From NCBI RefSeq assembly GCF_041260155.1, contig NC_091938.1, positions 13,421,428-13,485,427 of the forward strand: a stretch of 64,000 nucleotides of DNA, written 5' to 3'. Source of the DNA: Ptychodera flava (taxonomy: Eukaryota > Hemichordata > Enteropneusta > Ptychoderidae). This document shows positions 44,001-58,431 of this stretch, piece by piece; position 1 is the stretch's first letter, and each line of letters starts with the position of its first letter. The notes beneath the pieces were generated by a model, which ran no database searches, was not told where the DNA came from, and saw only the letters and a program-made list of their open reading frames with translations. Made by a program: the position numbers and the translations under genes.

Positions 44001-47000
44001 TTCTATTGGAGGCGTGATCTGCTCCTCTATTGGGCTTGGAATGCTTCCCACAATGCCGCTGCCGTCATCTCTGATGAAATGCTTGCGTCTATGATGCTTG
44101 CCCTGTAAGAGAGAAGATAGAGAAAAGTAGTTATCTATCTATAGGAACAAAGCAAAATTGACTAATTGGTCTCCATCAAGACCTTTGGTGTTGCTTGCAT
44201 ACATGAACAGCTCTCTATTCAAGGGCTTTGAGAAAAAAAAAGTGTTCATAATCCTGTGCTCTCATTTCGTCAGAACTCATGGAAGTTTGAATTTCCAATT
44301 TGAAAGCTATTGGACAAGTGGTTTCAGTGATAATGTTAAACTATTAGAAATCAGACAATTGACCCAAAAACTTATATTTGCAAATTTTATCAGTACTGAA
44401 TACATCCGCACACAGTCATCCTGACAAAACTAATTTGAAAGCTTTGTGCAAATGCTCTAGGAGAAAAAAAACTTAATGGAAACAGAAATAATGGCCCCAA
44501 AATATTACATTGGCAAATTTAATCATTTGAATATATCTGAATGAGGTCATCCCTAAACACTGCAAGGCAAATTTAAAAGCAAACAGATTTAGAGAAGAAG
44601 ATTTTTGAAATAAAAAGAAGAATGAGAAAAATTCCTAAAAATTCACACATGAAAATTTTATGCAAATTTTCAAAAATCTGAATTAGGCCTTCCACATAAG
44701 AATATCTTTGTCACACATATAATCAAAGTTCACGGAAATGCACTTTTTATAACCATTTTCATATGTTAACAACAAATATTGAGGTGGTTTTGAGTTTTTA
44801 TGGTGCATGGACAGACATACATACATACAAAAGACATACAAACAACATATACTAATACTTAGTCCTACTACTACATTTATTGCAAATATGAGCTAAAATT
44901 GCCTAAAATGCTTTGTAAATATAGTTAGCCAGGAGAATTGTTTGGTGGCTGTTGTAGGGGTAAGGATGGGATTCCTCATTTATTTGATACTGTAAAGACA
45001 TTCTGATGTCAACCTCACAAGACTATAAATCTATTCAAATCCAAGCAGTTACTTGTTGACAAGAAATAATATCTTTCAAAATTTTGAAAATGTTAAAAAA
45101 AACAGTCCAATGTGTTTAATGTTACTTAGTTGTAAAATAGAGAAAGAAAACTAAATATTGCCTTATCTAATGTTAAAATGATGAAAAACTATCATTCCAA
45201 ACTTTGTATTTTTTTGAATCATGAATTTTAAAGTGATTTAGTCATACACCTGTTCATTGACCTCATTAACATGTGCAATACTAAGAATTATTTATGACCT
45301 AAATTCATGAATATCCATATTACCGCTATCTCACAGAATTCATCTCCATTATTGAAACGGAAAATATGAAAGCATAGAGAGCCGGAATGTTTTACCTATG
45401 ACACGTGAGTACTTACAATCTGTGCATGATGTAATGGCTACACATACCAAATCATGCAAATCCAATTTCTACTAGTATTTCCATATCGGAGATTCATTTA
45501 CAAGCAAATCACTCTCAGTAATAGGCTCTCGAAATTTCCCACTGAGTATATCCATACAGGGACGAATAACATGTTACATCACATGGTGGATCAAATGATG
45601 TAATTTAAGTTCCATTAATACGAGACATGATTCCAATGAGATGTGTTGGAGGTAGACACTGTGCTTGGAAGAACGCTTATCTTGCCACTGAAAATCCAGT
45701 CAACAGAAAGCAGACGATTAACCGCATCAGTACCGACTCTCAACTGAATATCAAAATTTTCAAATTCCCTCGAATTTTTTAATTGTTTTCAGTTATTTTT
45801 TTATCCAAACACACCAAATGAGATCAGACTTCAGAGAAACTGTGCCGAGACTCAAAATTTCATGCATCCGTAGTTTGAATTTGAATAAACTGATGGCTTT
45901 GAAGTGAGAAAAAATTGAAGCACACTAGGGAAATAAGCTTCAGACATGACAAAATTAGCCTAGCAAGTATGAAGATACATGTTATATATTCTACAGATGG
46001 CCTCTGCTTTTGAAGCAAAGAAACACACAGTTCTGGTAAATTCTGAAATGTGAGACAAGTCAGAGACTTGGATCATTTACATACGATTGTTGTACTTACT
46101 GGCATGAGGGAACAGTATTTTTCCTAGGTGAGAGTCGATTTTTGTGGCCGTCAACTACAACAGATCTACACACAGACAGCCAGCGAATTGGCAGACTAGC
46201 ACAGACACAAAGCTCAGCCACAGATCACACCCTTAAAAAAACTAACCCTCAGTGCAGCTGAAACCTACCTACATCACCCGATGGCAGCATCATTTATCAA
46301 ACTGATTCAGACAAGACTGCCGCGACGGCCTAGCTCACACTGACTCATGCGACTGAGTCATCCTGCAATCCGCACTGCGTTTTTTACTACGTTAGCGTTA
46401 ACTTTGACATCATTCAAAGGAAGAAAAAAAATTACCAATTTGAGTACAAAAGAGACAGCCTATCTCATCTGCATACTTCATATGAATGGGATACATGCTC
46501 AGACTGCCAACTGATTTTTTTTTGTCCTCACTTAATTGCGGAAACAGGCAAGGCTACAATTATCTACTGATCACTCTGCATACCAAGTTAATGGCCCGGT
46601 GATGCGAAGTGACTGCTTGTAACCGGCACTTTTACAGAACCATAGACAGTAGAACCAAACAGAACTGAAAAGGCTGGTTTTAAATTTTTTTCAAAAGTGT
46701 TTCACAGCCATTTTCATTGGTGATGTCCATTTTTAATGAAATTTTTCAGAGTACATCAGAAAAGGTGTATACATGCATAAATTATGATATCTAATAGACC
46801 TTACACACCTGAGAACCTAGGCTTGAGATTAAAAAGCAATCTGACAAATTTTCTGCAAAGTCATCCATACATAACCTGCACATTCATAAATTTCATTTAT
46901 TCTCCGGTGTAAAAGTCGTCTGACACACTTTGTAGACTAATCATATACTAAGTCTGAATATTAAATCAAATACTGAAAATTTGGTGACAATTTTATGATA

Positions 47001-50000
47001 CATGTCCATCGCGATAATATACACATGTAACATAATAAACATAATTAGATTTGTCAATGTTTACACAAAGAGTTGATACAGGGTATAAAACCTGGGGAAT
47101 AACACCCAATGTTTTCCAATTATCCCTTTTGCCCAAATGGTTTGGCCTAATTCCATTGTTTTCCACGGTAATGTTGGATGTTGGACGTCTACACGAGGAA
47201 ATTGGGGTGAAAAGGTTGAATAAATTTGGATTGTTTCTGTGTCATGTATTTTTCTAATGAATGATTTAATTGACATCTTTTCAATTAAAATTATTTTCCT
47301 GCAATATATATAACAGTTTGAACAAAATCATGAGTTCTGATGCATTTGTCTTTTCAAAATATGTAACAAATCTAATAGAAAGTCAATGTATATTGTATAA
47401 TTGGGAGTGTCTGCCTGGTCCTTTTAAAACTGTTACAGAGAAATGTATTAAGGAATTTTATTTTCTTTTTCTGTTAGTTTTATATTCTTTTTGTTTCTTG
47501 GCTGTATTTGTTGATTGTGCTATTGTTTAAATAAATGAATATAAATAAATACATGTATAATAGCACTGTGTACACCAAATCTATCCGTCATGTTTCATAT
47601 GATGATAAGCTATTGTAAAACGTCTTTCCACTAGCATCTCATTATTCAAATTTAGCTGAGTCTGTAAATTTACTACTTTAAACTTTTCCCAATATTTACT
47701 ATGATTGGCATGACCTTTTAGCTAAAATAAAAACCTACTGATTGCAAAGAAAGTCCAAAAATGCTCAAAAAACATGTAGCTACAGTGTGATTCAAGATGT
47801 CGTACAGTATATTCTGTTTCTTCCAATTTCCAGATATACAAAAGATAAAAATACTTTAAATTTGTACATACAGTACAATCGCACATCGGCTGAAAATACA
47901 TTAATGGGAATTGTTCATTTTTGAAGTCATTTTTTCTATCACACTGAATTACATTTAATATGCTTGGAACCAATGATGTGTGAAAATGGTTTTCACATTT
48001 TGACATTGAACTTGTAAGTTGTCACACAAAATGGACAAATTTCATGGCAATTTATCAAAACAACCCGACCGCTAATAATGTAGAGTTTAATATGTCTGGT
48101 ATTTTAAATCCATTCAATCTCTTGTTACAAAACAAAAGATGCAAAAGAAACTGAACCATTCTAAACATTTTAGAATGTACCGACCAACACACAAAAACCG
48201 AACAGGTGTACAGACTGAAATCATAGAGCTGGAGCTGTCACAGGTCATTTGCATATGAATAAGAAAAGTGTCTGGCGGAATAGGTCGCAGGTCACTTATC
48301 ATGATCACATCTTTTACGTTTTCAGAGTCTGAAAAATTCATAAGTGGGGCCCTCAGTTTACAGGAAATACAAGAGGGACAAGGGGGATATGGAGAATATT
48401 CGGCAGTCTTTAACCCTTTGAGCGCCAAAGTCAATTTTTGTCACCCTTAAACAATATCCCTAGGTCAATTTTTTTCACAATTTTGCCAAAATTTTGCTAA
48501 AAAACTGTGGCCAATGAAATGTTGAGTTCATTTGATCCAAAATTATGACAAAAATTACAGAAAAGTTCATAAAAAATTGGTAAAATATTGCACTAAAATT
48601 TTGGTGGGAAAAATACAGCAATCAAAGGGTTAATACTTTATAAATTTAAAATTTCAACTTTTTTATATCTGGGTTATTTTTTTTTGTACAATTTTCAAAA
48701 CCAAATGCTCACAATTGTATGAAGAGGGAGTGAAATTCAAAAACTACAAGATACACTGTGCTGAAAGTCATTACTTTTTATAGGAAGAAAAAATTTCACT
48801 CACAGATCTTTCTCCGGTCATTGAACCTAGGCTGATCATAATGCTCATTGTTATGATCTGTTGAAAAGCATGGAACTGAAAATACATACCCGACGTCTCG
48901 AGTGGCTCCTTCCAGACCCATCCGTGGCATCCAGCACTAAGCCCTCCACTTCTCTCACAGCATCTTTGGGAACCTGCACGCCGATGGAAAATTTGGCAAT
49001 GGCTTCCCCGATATCCTCCGCTGATCAATGAATGGGGGAGAACAAAGAGAAATATTGTTCCTCAATGGCAAGCCTTCAGTTCAGCAAATAATATTGCTGC
49101 AAGCTTCAGACCTACTGTATCATATGCAATTCAGACTGCATTTAGTATTCAGTTCAGAAAACTGGATACTCGATTTGGTAGCAAATTCAAGGAAAAAAAA
49201 TTGTCATGCTCAAAATAGTCGGATACAATCTTCATTACTGGGTCAATTCATGCTCCGCTGGCACTAAAATTCAACTGTATCAACATAATTAGCCATAAAT
49301 TAACCACATAGGAAGAGTGTATCAACATTGAGAACGTATTTCACATCAATGAGATATCTAAGCTGCAATAGCTATTGATATTTTAATGAGCATTCATATG
49401 CAAATACCATTATAATGCTAATATAATTTTTGGCAGTGTAATAAATGGAAATGTCCTTGAAATTTGACAGAACAGCTTACAGTCTGTCATTTTTCCAAAA
49501 TTTTCCTTGACAATTGCTACCATTTAAATAAACACACGCATGATATTCTGTTCATTTTTTTTTGAAAAGATTTTTTCATTCCCACTTGTAGGCACAGTGG
49601 TTGAAAGAAAAATTATTGGTGAATGACAAATCTGATGAGGAAAATTCCCATCGAAAATGAAACCATTTGGTCTGTGGTTCTGTCGTGTGGTTAGTGGGCG
49701 ACATGCTTGGCTTGGAGGTGTACTACACTGGGTCGTATGAGCAAACAGCTACGAGGGAAAAAACACTAATTGTATACAGTGCATTTCCATGCTCTTTGGT
49801 AACAGCCAAGACATATACCAGTAACACACGGTAGAAAGAAAACATTAATAAAATGTTAATATTGTGATGCTAACAGTGTTTAACCCTTTGAGCGCCAAAG
49901 TCAATCTTTGTCGCCTTGATAGAATATTCCCCAGTCAATTTTTCTCAGATTTTCGCCAAAATTTCGATAAAAACTGTAGCCAATGAAATTTTATGTCCAT

Positions 50001-53000
50001 TTGCTCCAAAATTATAAAAAAAATACAGAAAAATTCATAAGAATTGGTAAAGGATGGACTGAAATTTTGGCGGGAAAATTGCAGCTCTCAAAGGGTTAAA
50101 ATCTGCTCAAAGCTGCAAAGGTTGAGAATAAAAGCTGCCTTCATCACCTGAAAAAAATTTAAATTTTAAAATCTCCCTGATTCAAAAACCCGACCAACAC
50201 ATGGAATCCTGATCTCTCTACCGTCAGTTCCAATGATCACATAATTTTGACAGGTTGAACGGACTTGTAGGAGTGTGAAACTACTCTCTACAATTACGCC
50301 TCAATCCCTGTCTCTGAGTGAATGAAGCTGGCCTACTATTATAGTACACAAAGGAACTGTCAATAATGTAGGATTCTACAGGGGTGTACAGGTCTGACTG
50401 AGGGACTCTGGTGCTCTTGTAAAGGATGTGTGAGGTACAATCTAGTGTACTTTCCTTTCTCTCTACCAGGTGTCTCCTACTTTCCCTCCCATATAAGGAA
50501 TTGGGCCTCGCCTCACTTACGTTGTCGCAATTGGACTACCATTCGTTCTAGATCCTGGCAGACCGTATGGAAACTTGGGGACTCGGGATCGGAATCGGTT
50601 TCAGAGGCGGAATCAGAATCAGAATCAGAATCTGCAAAAACAAGGCATGCAATGAACGAAAGTGCGGGAAATAAATGAATAAGGGAAAGACAAACGATGA
50701 AATGATAAAATCGAACATTCAACATTCAAGGTGCAGAATGAAATGAGTTCTTTTATGTGAATGAGTTGGAATACTGTGGAGAAAACTTGTTCACAAAAGC
50801 AAAAATTAAAATAAGATGGCATGTAGAGAGAATATCTCATTTCAAAATTCTGAAAAATACCAGAGTAAAAAAACTCACAGCAAAGAAAAATGAAACTGAA
50901 CATTCATTAGATATTACTGTATAAAAAACAAAAAAGAACAAAAACAACAGTTTGAGGTTTGTTAGTAAATGTTAAAAAAAATGCAATCATGTAACAAAAA
51001 CTGAAATGGCAGATCATGCAATGTAGATAAAACTTTTCAGTATTAAAAGTTGCATGAATGCATTAAAAGCAATGTGGCAAACAAAAGAAAGCAAGTTTGG
51101 ATTTACAAAAATAAGTTGCAGCTTTCAAAAATTGTAATTTTGAGGGAAGAGGGTCAAAATTGAATACTTAGTTTTCTTTCTGGAGACTCAGAAGTTTTGA
51201 ATAATTTGTTCTAAACGGCTGAAAGGGTAACAAAGAGGGAATCGATTATTTGTCAATCAAAACCATGGAGGTGTGGCTTCGTGAAATAGTACTGTCTGTT
51301 TCAAAGTGTAGTTGTATATGTTGATGGGTGTGTATGTGTATGCATGTATTGCATTTGTGCACATCTGGGACTGTCACAATAAAAAAACTGATTCATAACA
51401 ACTATCTTTGCGTGGGTTTAACATTGCACGAAAAGACAAAACTACGAACAGCTATCCCATAATGCTTTGTAAAATATCAACACCCCCTATTCAAAGACAC
51501 GGGAATGAAAATTCTGTTCAGTTTACAACAAATGGAAAACACCTACAGCAGTCACTGTTAACATAGATCATAGATGATAAAAGTAGGGTTTTCACACTCA
51601 AATTTCTATTCCATATCACACACACAAAATGTTTCTTTTGTGTCTGAAAACTTTAAAGTTTATTTCATTTTCCCTTATTTCCAGTATCAAATTTGAAACA
51701 GACACCATATTAACATACATATATTGTCATATTTGAAATAGACACAATTATTCAGGCATATGATATATTGTCAAACTTGAAATCTACACCATCATACACA
51801 CATACTGTCAAATTTGAAATACATGTGGACACCATCATACACACATATATTGTCAAATTATGAATAAAGTATGAAAAATAATAACCATAATATTTATGAT
51901 CAATGATTAGGAAATTCTGATTTGAGTCTGGAGAATTGAAATTCTTGAATGAGCAAGAGTTCCACCACATAATATGCTTGAGAAGTCAGTAAAAACAGTC
52001 ACTTGATCACAGATTCAGTGGAACGTAACCCCTGGACTATTCCGCCTCCATGCTCAGAAGGCCAGATGGGTACAAATGTAGATCTGTACATTTGATAAAT
52101 TTTATTTTGTTTTTCTGTGACAAGTTGATCAATCACTTGGTGTTCACTGCCTTATTTGTAAATTCACTGAATTCTTGCCGAAAGGCAAAAAAAAATTAGG
52201 AAAAGGCACATACGGATTCAATACAAACATACTCTCACTGCGAGCAGCAGAAAGCATGGGCTTGATTCGCACATGAGCAGAAACATGAATAAAAGGTGAC
52301 TTTCACTGCCACTGGCCAAATTGAAAGATCACAACATTTTCAAAAGCAGTCAGAGTTGTGCCTTTCCAATTTTCCATGAGAGAGTGATCGTCTTTTACTA
52401 TGATAATAAACAGGTATGGAAAAAATTGCAGGTCACGGCACTTACAGTGTAGGCTTCTAAATTATATAATGTATTTGAGTTGGGAGTGTGTTGGAGACAG
52501 TGAAACCCATTTGCAACTAGCTGCACCAAAATTGAATTGTGAAACGCAAATTTTACATTTGAACTCCAGGGTGTGTACACTGCAAAAGACAAAGGCGACT
52601 AAATATCCGAAATAGTATAAGTCTGTTGTCCTTGACATTGGATAACTCATGAAAATTTCATGAGAAAGATCAATATGACCTTCATGGATATTTTATAATT
52701 TTGGCCGTTGGGATCAACATGCGAGTTTTGGTGTGTCTAGTTTCATGCCTTTGTTGCAAAACAGAACTAGGGAATCAATATATCAATGCCAAACTACATG
52801 TAAACATTTACAGTTACTTTACGGTTACGATGCAAGACTGACGGCTATTTGAATGTTTACCACATTTTGATGAAAGCTGACTGGTATTATAATGGATAAT
52901 TTTTACAGCAATAGGCTTGATGGATTATTATCACTGAGGTTCAAAGGTTATATTTGAACCCAAACGCTATAGTTGAACAATTTATTGTAGACATAGGATT

Positions 53001-56000
53001 TTAATTCTCATTCTTTTTTTAAATTCAATTCTTGTTCGCTATTGTTCATGGAACGGCAACTGTAACTTCTGACAAAATTTTAATTACTTCTCTCCTATAC
53101 AGCAAATATATTTTCTTTTTCTCCCTAAGGTATGTTGGAATACCAAGTATCAGGGATGTTGGGCAGCCGGCAAAAAACACCCGGCTGTAAACTACAATTT
53201 GCAGGCTGTGAAAATTTAGTTTTAGTAACAAATCAGGACATTTTGCACAAACTTTATGTGCACATACACTACTTGTAACCACCTGTACTTTTATTGTTGC
53301 CACCTGTAACCAGAATTTTCTAAATCCCTGATAGTATACAACTTTCTGACACATTGCATTGTGAACATACAATGTCCAATATTATCGATGAAAAAATGAG
53401 CTCAGACAGTGGTTCAGACTAAACTGAGTTTTTCACAATAATACTGGACATTACATACATATAGCTGTGCTGACAAGTTGAACACTAGAAATTTTGACAC
53501 AATTTTCGAAAAATAATACCAAATACATCAAAAGTTATACCTTTGAAAAATCTATTTATCAGTTAATAATTTCCACCAGCATCAGTTAACAAACTCTTTA
53601 TTTCTGGTTTTCAGCAACAAATGAGGTCAAAAATTGATCATAATTCTTCAACATTTGTATCTACTGATTGATCTGTCAATCAGTTACTTTTCCACAGTTG
53701 CCATATTGAATGATGCATTTTGGGAAACATACATATACAGAAACACTGCCTCTCTTACCTGATGTGTTGGTGGCGCTATCTTTTGTTTGTACTTGTTCCC
53801 TAGGTAGTGTGACATTACTACCATACATGGAAGATAGCGGACTGATGTTGTTATGGTCGTAGCCTGAATCGGAGTTGCTCTGGTCACTTTCAGCTTGATT
53901 AAAAAAGTGAGAAAACATTACAATATAAGATTGATAAAGAGAGAGTAAAGTCGTAATTTTTTTCCTGACATACTTTTAAAAGTACGATATGAATACCCGA
54001 CGAATACATAGAGATATTCAAACTCTTAAAATTCTACAATGATTTTGAAGTTTATATGTGAACTGATTTCTGCAGGAATAGCTATACTAATGTCAACTCA
54101 ACTATTCGGAAATTCCATTTTGTCCAGCTTCATACACAAAATTAATTTTTAACAGTGCGCCTCATTTTGCAGCTCTCAAGGTAAATGAAGTTTTCTCTGT
54201 AATATTTTTGAGCAAAATTGAAACTTTAATTTATCCCCATAAAGTTAACGCAGGGATGGCACCATTTTCAAGTTCAAGTGTTTGTAAATGCTATAAAAAT
54301 ATATTTCACTAGAACAATGATTTACAAGGCGAACCCTGATATTTTTTCTTGATTTTAAAAGAGAATGGTTTCAAGATTCTCCGATGAATTTGAGCAAAAC
54401 TTTAAGTCTTTTAGTTTTGAGGTGCTCTGATATGTAACAATAATGAACTACTTAATGATGTTTCACATTTGATTCTGAGAAGTTTGGTAAAATTTTACAT
54501 TTTATCTTAAAGTGCAAAATATCAACATGGAATTTACCTTCTGATTTTCTCTTGTACAGTGATCGTACCACCTTTGCACTTCCAAATCTTCTAAATCTTG
54601 TTTTAATTTGTTGTTGTAAAACCATTCACAGGACTGCTCTTTCAAGTTTCTGAAAGGAAAATATGGAAGTATACGTAAAATATTAAAGCTTGTACATCAC
54701 TCAAGCTGACTTGGGTAAAATTTTCGGTACGTTTTACTTTCCACCACAGAGGGCGCCCTCCATCTTGGTTCAGCAAGACACAACTTTAAACTACAGTAAT
54801 AGTACCACGACCAGTTATTGCAATCTTCTTTATCTCCTTACTTGTGATGAGTTTCTCTAAAAAGATGAAATGACCACCTTACATCTGTTAATCATATAAG
54901 TCTTTTAATTATATCGTATTCAGATTGAAGACAGACCGTGTTAATATAGAAAATATTTTCAATGTTCATGAGTGAGTTTTAAGAGGTATTAATATGAACA
55001 TTATTCAAACCATACATTATCAATAAATTAAATTCATTATTTATAGTTTAATTAGAATACATACAATATCAAAATATTGAATCTCATGAAAGTTCCTTAT
55101 AAAAAATTGTAAATATTAAAACCACCATCTCTCGGAGTGATACAAAGATTTATATTTCCTTAAAATATCATCACTGAAACTATAACTAGCAGTGAAACAT
55201 CAATGTGCCAGTGACTCAAACAACCCCTCTCTCATGCAAGAAAATTTGACATATTACATCACTGATACACGGAGAAAAAATGAAGGTTTAACCCTTTCAC
55301 CATCATGGTTTGTCCCAAATCCATTGTTTTCTATGGTAAAGTTGACCTGTATACAGGGAACTGGGGGTGAAAGGGTTAAGAAATTCCTCCACCGCTGAAT
55401 GGGATTCGTATAGACGCTATACCATAAACTCTGCCACAGTCAACCCTGTAACCATTTCAACTTGCTGCCTTTCATTCAAGCTTCACAGTCCGTCGGGTTC
55501 AATATCCAAAGTACACAATTCCCCTTTTAAAACCTTACAAGTCTTTCATTTTTAGTTCATTGATTTCTATTCAAAATTGATGAATGCGACCGTCTTTATT
55601 TGAAACATATACCATGCAATTGGCTAATGCATACTGAAAATGTTTTATTTATGGTTTGCCTTGTCCTTCTGGTGGAGTCCTACCAGAAAAGGAAAAAAAG
55701 GATCTGCATTTGGTAAATGGCAATATCAGCCGGCATTACGATTCCTTTGGGAGGAGGGAAAGTTTCCGGAGTAGAGATAATGCAGATGCTACGTATGCCA
55801 ACCTTTGATGTAGCGTAATTTGTCAATTTGAAGAAACTGACTGGGTAGGTCATGACAACTGCACAGTTCACAATTGTCTGATGTTGCGAACAGTACCAGA
55901 TGCTAACTGAACAAGCTCCTGTATTTTGAATGAAGATGATCGGACATTGAACTCTGAGTCATACAATGCAGATGCCAAATATTTTTGGGTCTGACTCGCT

Positions 56001-58383
56001 AAATATCACAACATAACACATATTCTGTTAAAATGTTTTTCAAATATTATTCAATATCAGAGAGCTCTCATGTTTTTAATTGTTCTTTTAATACTGAAAA
56101 ATTCACAACAATCATGGACTTGTGGGCCATATGAGAGAAACGGCTCAACAGATTATGCAATCACCAGCGATGAATTTTGGAAACAACTGATACAATAGAC
56201 AGAACTGAAGCAAGACGGATGGATAACTTTGGTAGATCCCGTGCTGAAATACTAGGAGCTAAAAAACTTGAAAATTATTAAATTTAAGGAGAATACAAAA
56301 GAAAGGATAAAAAAATGAAATAAAAAAGATTCAATATGTACTGTATTTAACATGTAGTCTGAATCATAGTCAAGAAGGGATAGTGGGAAGACTTGGCAAT
56401 ACTTTCAGTTTTTGGGGCATGTGACTTGTTGTCCAATTCTATTGGATGAAAGTACAGTACATTCCAATGTTGAACTCTGACATACGCAAGTGCATTAGCC
56501 AACCGTTTATGAGTTATTGTCTGCAAAAATGAGTTTATTACATGTAGAAATGCATATTGAGTTACCGTAACTGACTTCAGTTTCCAGCAAATCATATTAA
56601 ATTGTGGACTGAATTTTACTTGCCGATATAGAACCATGCACTGAATATGTACGGCTTACAAGATTACATTCATGCATTCATGAACTGGATACAAAACATT
56701 TCACTTTACAACAAAGTGTCAAAAGTTAATGCAAAACACATCATAGCATTAAAAATTCATCAGATGTTCCTGCCATTAACCTTTTAAACAAAGATGGAAT
56801 CTTGCGGCATTATTTGGCTAATTCTGTAACACATAGAGAATAAATATACCAGCTGCCTTAAACATTGTGACTCTGCCCCCTCAAAGCGTGATTTACCAAA
56901 TGTCAAAATAATTGTGCTGTCATTCGTGAACTTAAATTAATGATCGGTGTCTGATACTCAAAGTCTTGCTGCAAACGACATCAAACTTTAACAGGGAGAT
57001 CGACTCAAACTTCCATTAAAACAACCACCACATCTTCAGCGGCAGTGCAGAGGTGACAAGTCAGCAGAATTGATAAAGTATCTGGTGACTTTTTAGCTAC
57101 AATTTATCATTGTTTTTGGCGCCAGCGTGTCTGTCAGGGGACGTTTAAATTGACAGGGTAATGTCGCTTATGCGATCACCTCTAGAGTGTGTATGTTTGA
57201 CTAGCTGGCCACGTGGGACTACTCAGACCAGTCTTTTGTGTTTTGTTTTGATGGCTTGGATGAATATGAGAAAAAATATTGATGATCACAACAGCAGACT
57301 ACCATATCAATTTTTTGCGGCGAGCCATTTACAATCTATAAGAAATGTCTTATTTGAAAAATAGTTGATTTTGTGAAGCAGGCCATGCACTTTAAACCTG
57401 TGCATGTTTGTCTTCATGTTATGGCATACGCCTTTGATATACCAATCAGACGCTGCCATACAATGGATAAAGACCAACGGAAAATTTTACCAGCTGACAG
57501 TAGAATCACAGATTGAGGTTCAAGGGACTCCGAAAACTTATATGATTAAATGCAAATACAACTTATCAGTGTGCCTCTGGGAACCTAAATAATTCAGGGA
57601 TACGTTGACTGTAGTGTGATTGGTTGTGATTTGTCAATCTTTGCTCATTCTTGTAAGGCGAGCTTTTGCTTGATCTCTCTATAACTCGCAGCTTTTCATA
57701 TTTAAACGTTTTAGCATGTACACTGCAACAAGAGTATTATGCGTGGAGTATGGCCAGAGACATGCTGTTAGTAACTTGACCTGTACCGTGATTTGAAAGT
57801 GTCTTTGAATTTTATTACTCAATGACAGACCTTTTGATTTCCCATGATCATTATTCTGTCACCCTGGAGGCATCATCATCACTTCATATATTACAAGAAA
57901 ATCTGACAGGCTACCAAGCATAGGTGGCAACTATTCTAGCCGACTGATTTAGATTCTGTATCTTTTCACACAGTTTCCTGTTCTTCACCTATTTATCACT
58001 CCATTCAAATTCATTTCTCACTCATTTTCAATCTTGTTTCTTTTTTTGTCAGTTTGGACTTGTAAGTCCTCCCAAAATGATTTCCCTAAAGTCATGTACC
58101 AGTACTTCCCACCATTGAGGTCTCTGACCTTTCTCATTGCTAATGTGACCTTTCTCTGTTGCTTCCGTTATCTTTCAAATCTTTTTGTCTGTGTTTTCAC
58201 TTCATCAAAGCTCACATTGTCACTGTACTGGCCTGCCATTTTCTCTATTTCTCTTCTTCTTCTGGACGTCCTACTCCTCATTAAACCCAACTCTGCCAAT
58301 TTCCCCTCTGCTTCCAAATACCTCCCCACTGATGAGAAATCCCTTCCCTCTATCAATCTCTCTGTACCCTGGTCTGTAGTTTC

Positions 58384-58431
<48 letters not shown>

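Larger units (their letters stand above)
44103..48889. other. Intron of MyRIP-like gene
   Basis: A 4.8-kb intron. It holds an inverted fragment of the tandem-repeat family (about 44470-44896), a TTTTGCCC-type mini repeat near 47100-47222, a possible LINE-like A-rich end near 47520-47560 and a piggyBac-type MITE (48410-48633). Confidence 0.5.
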
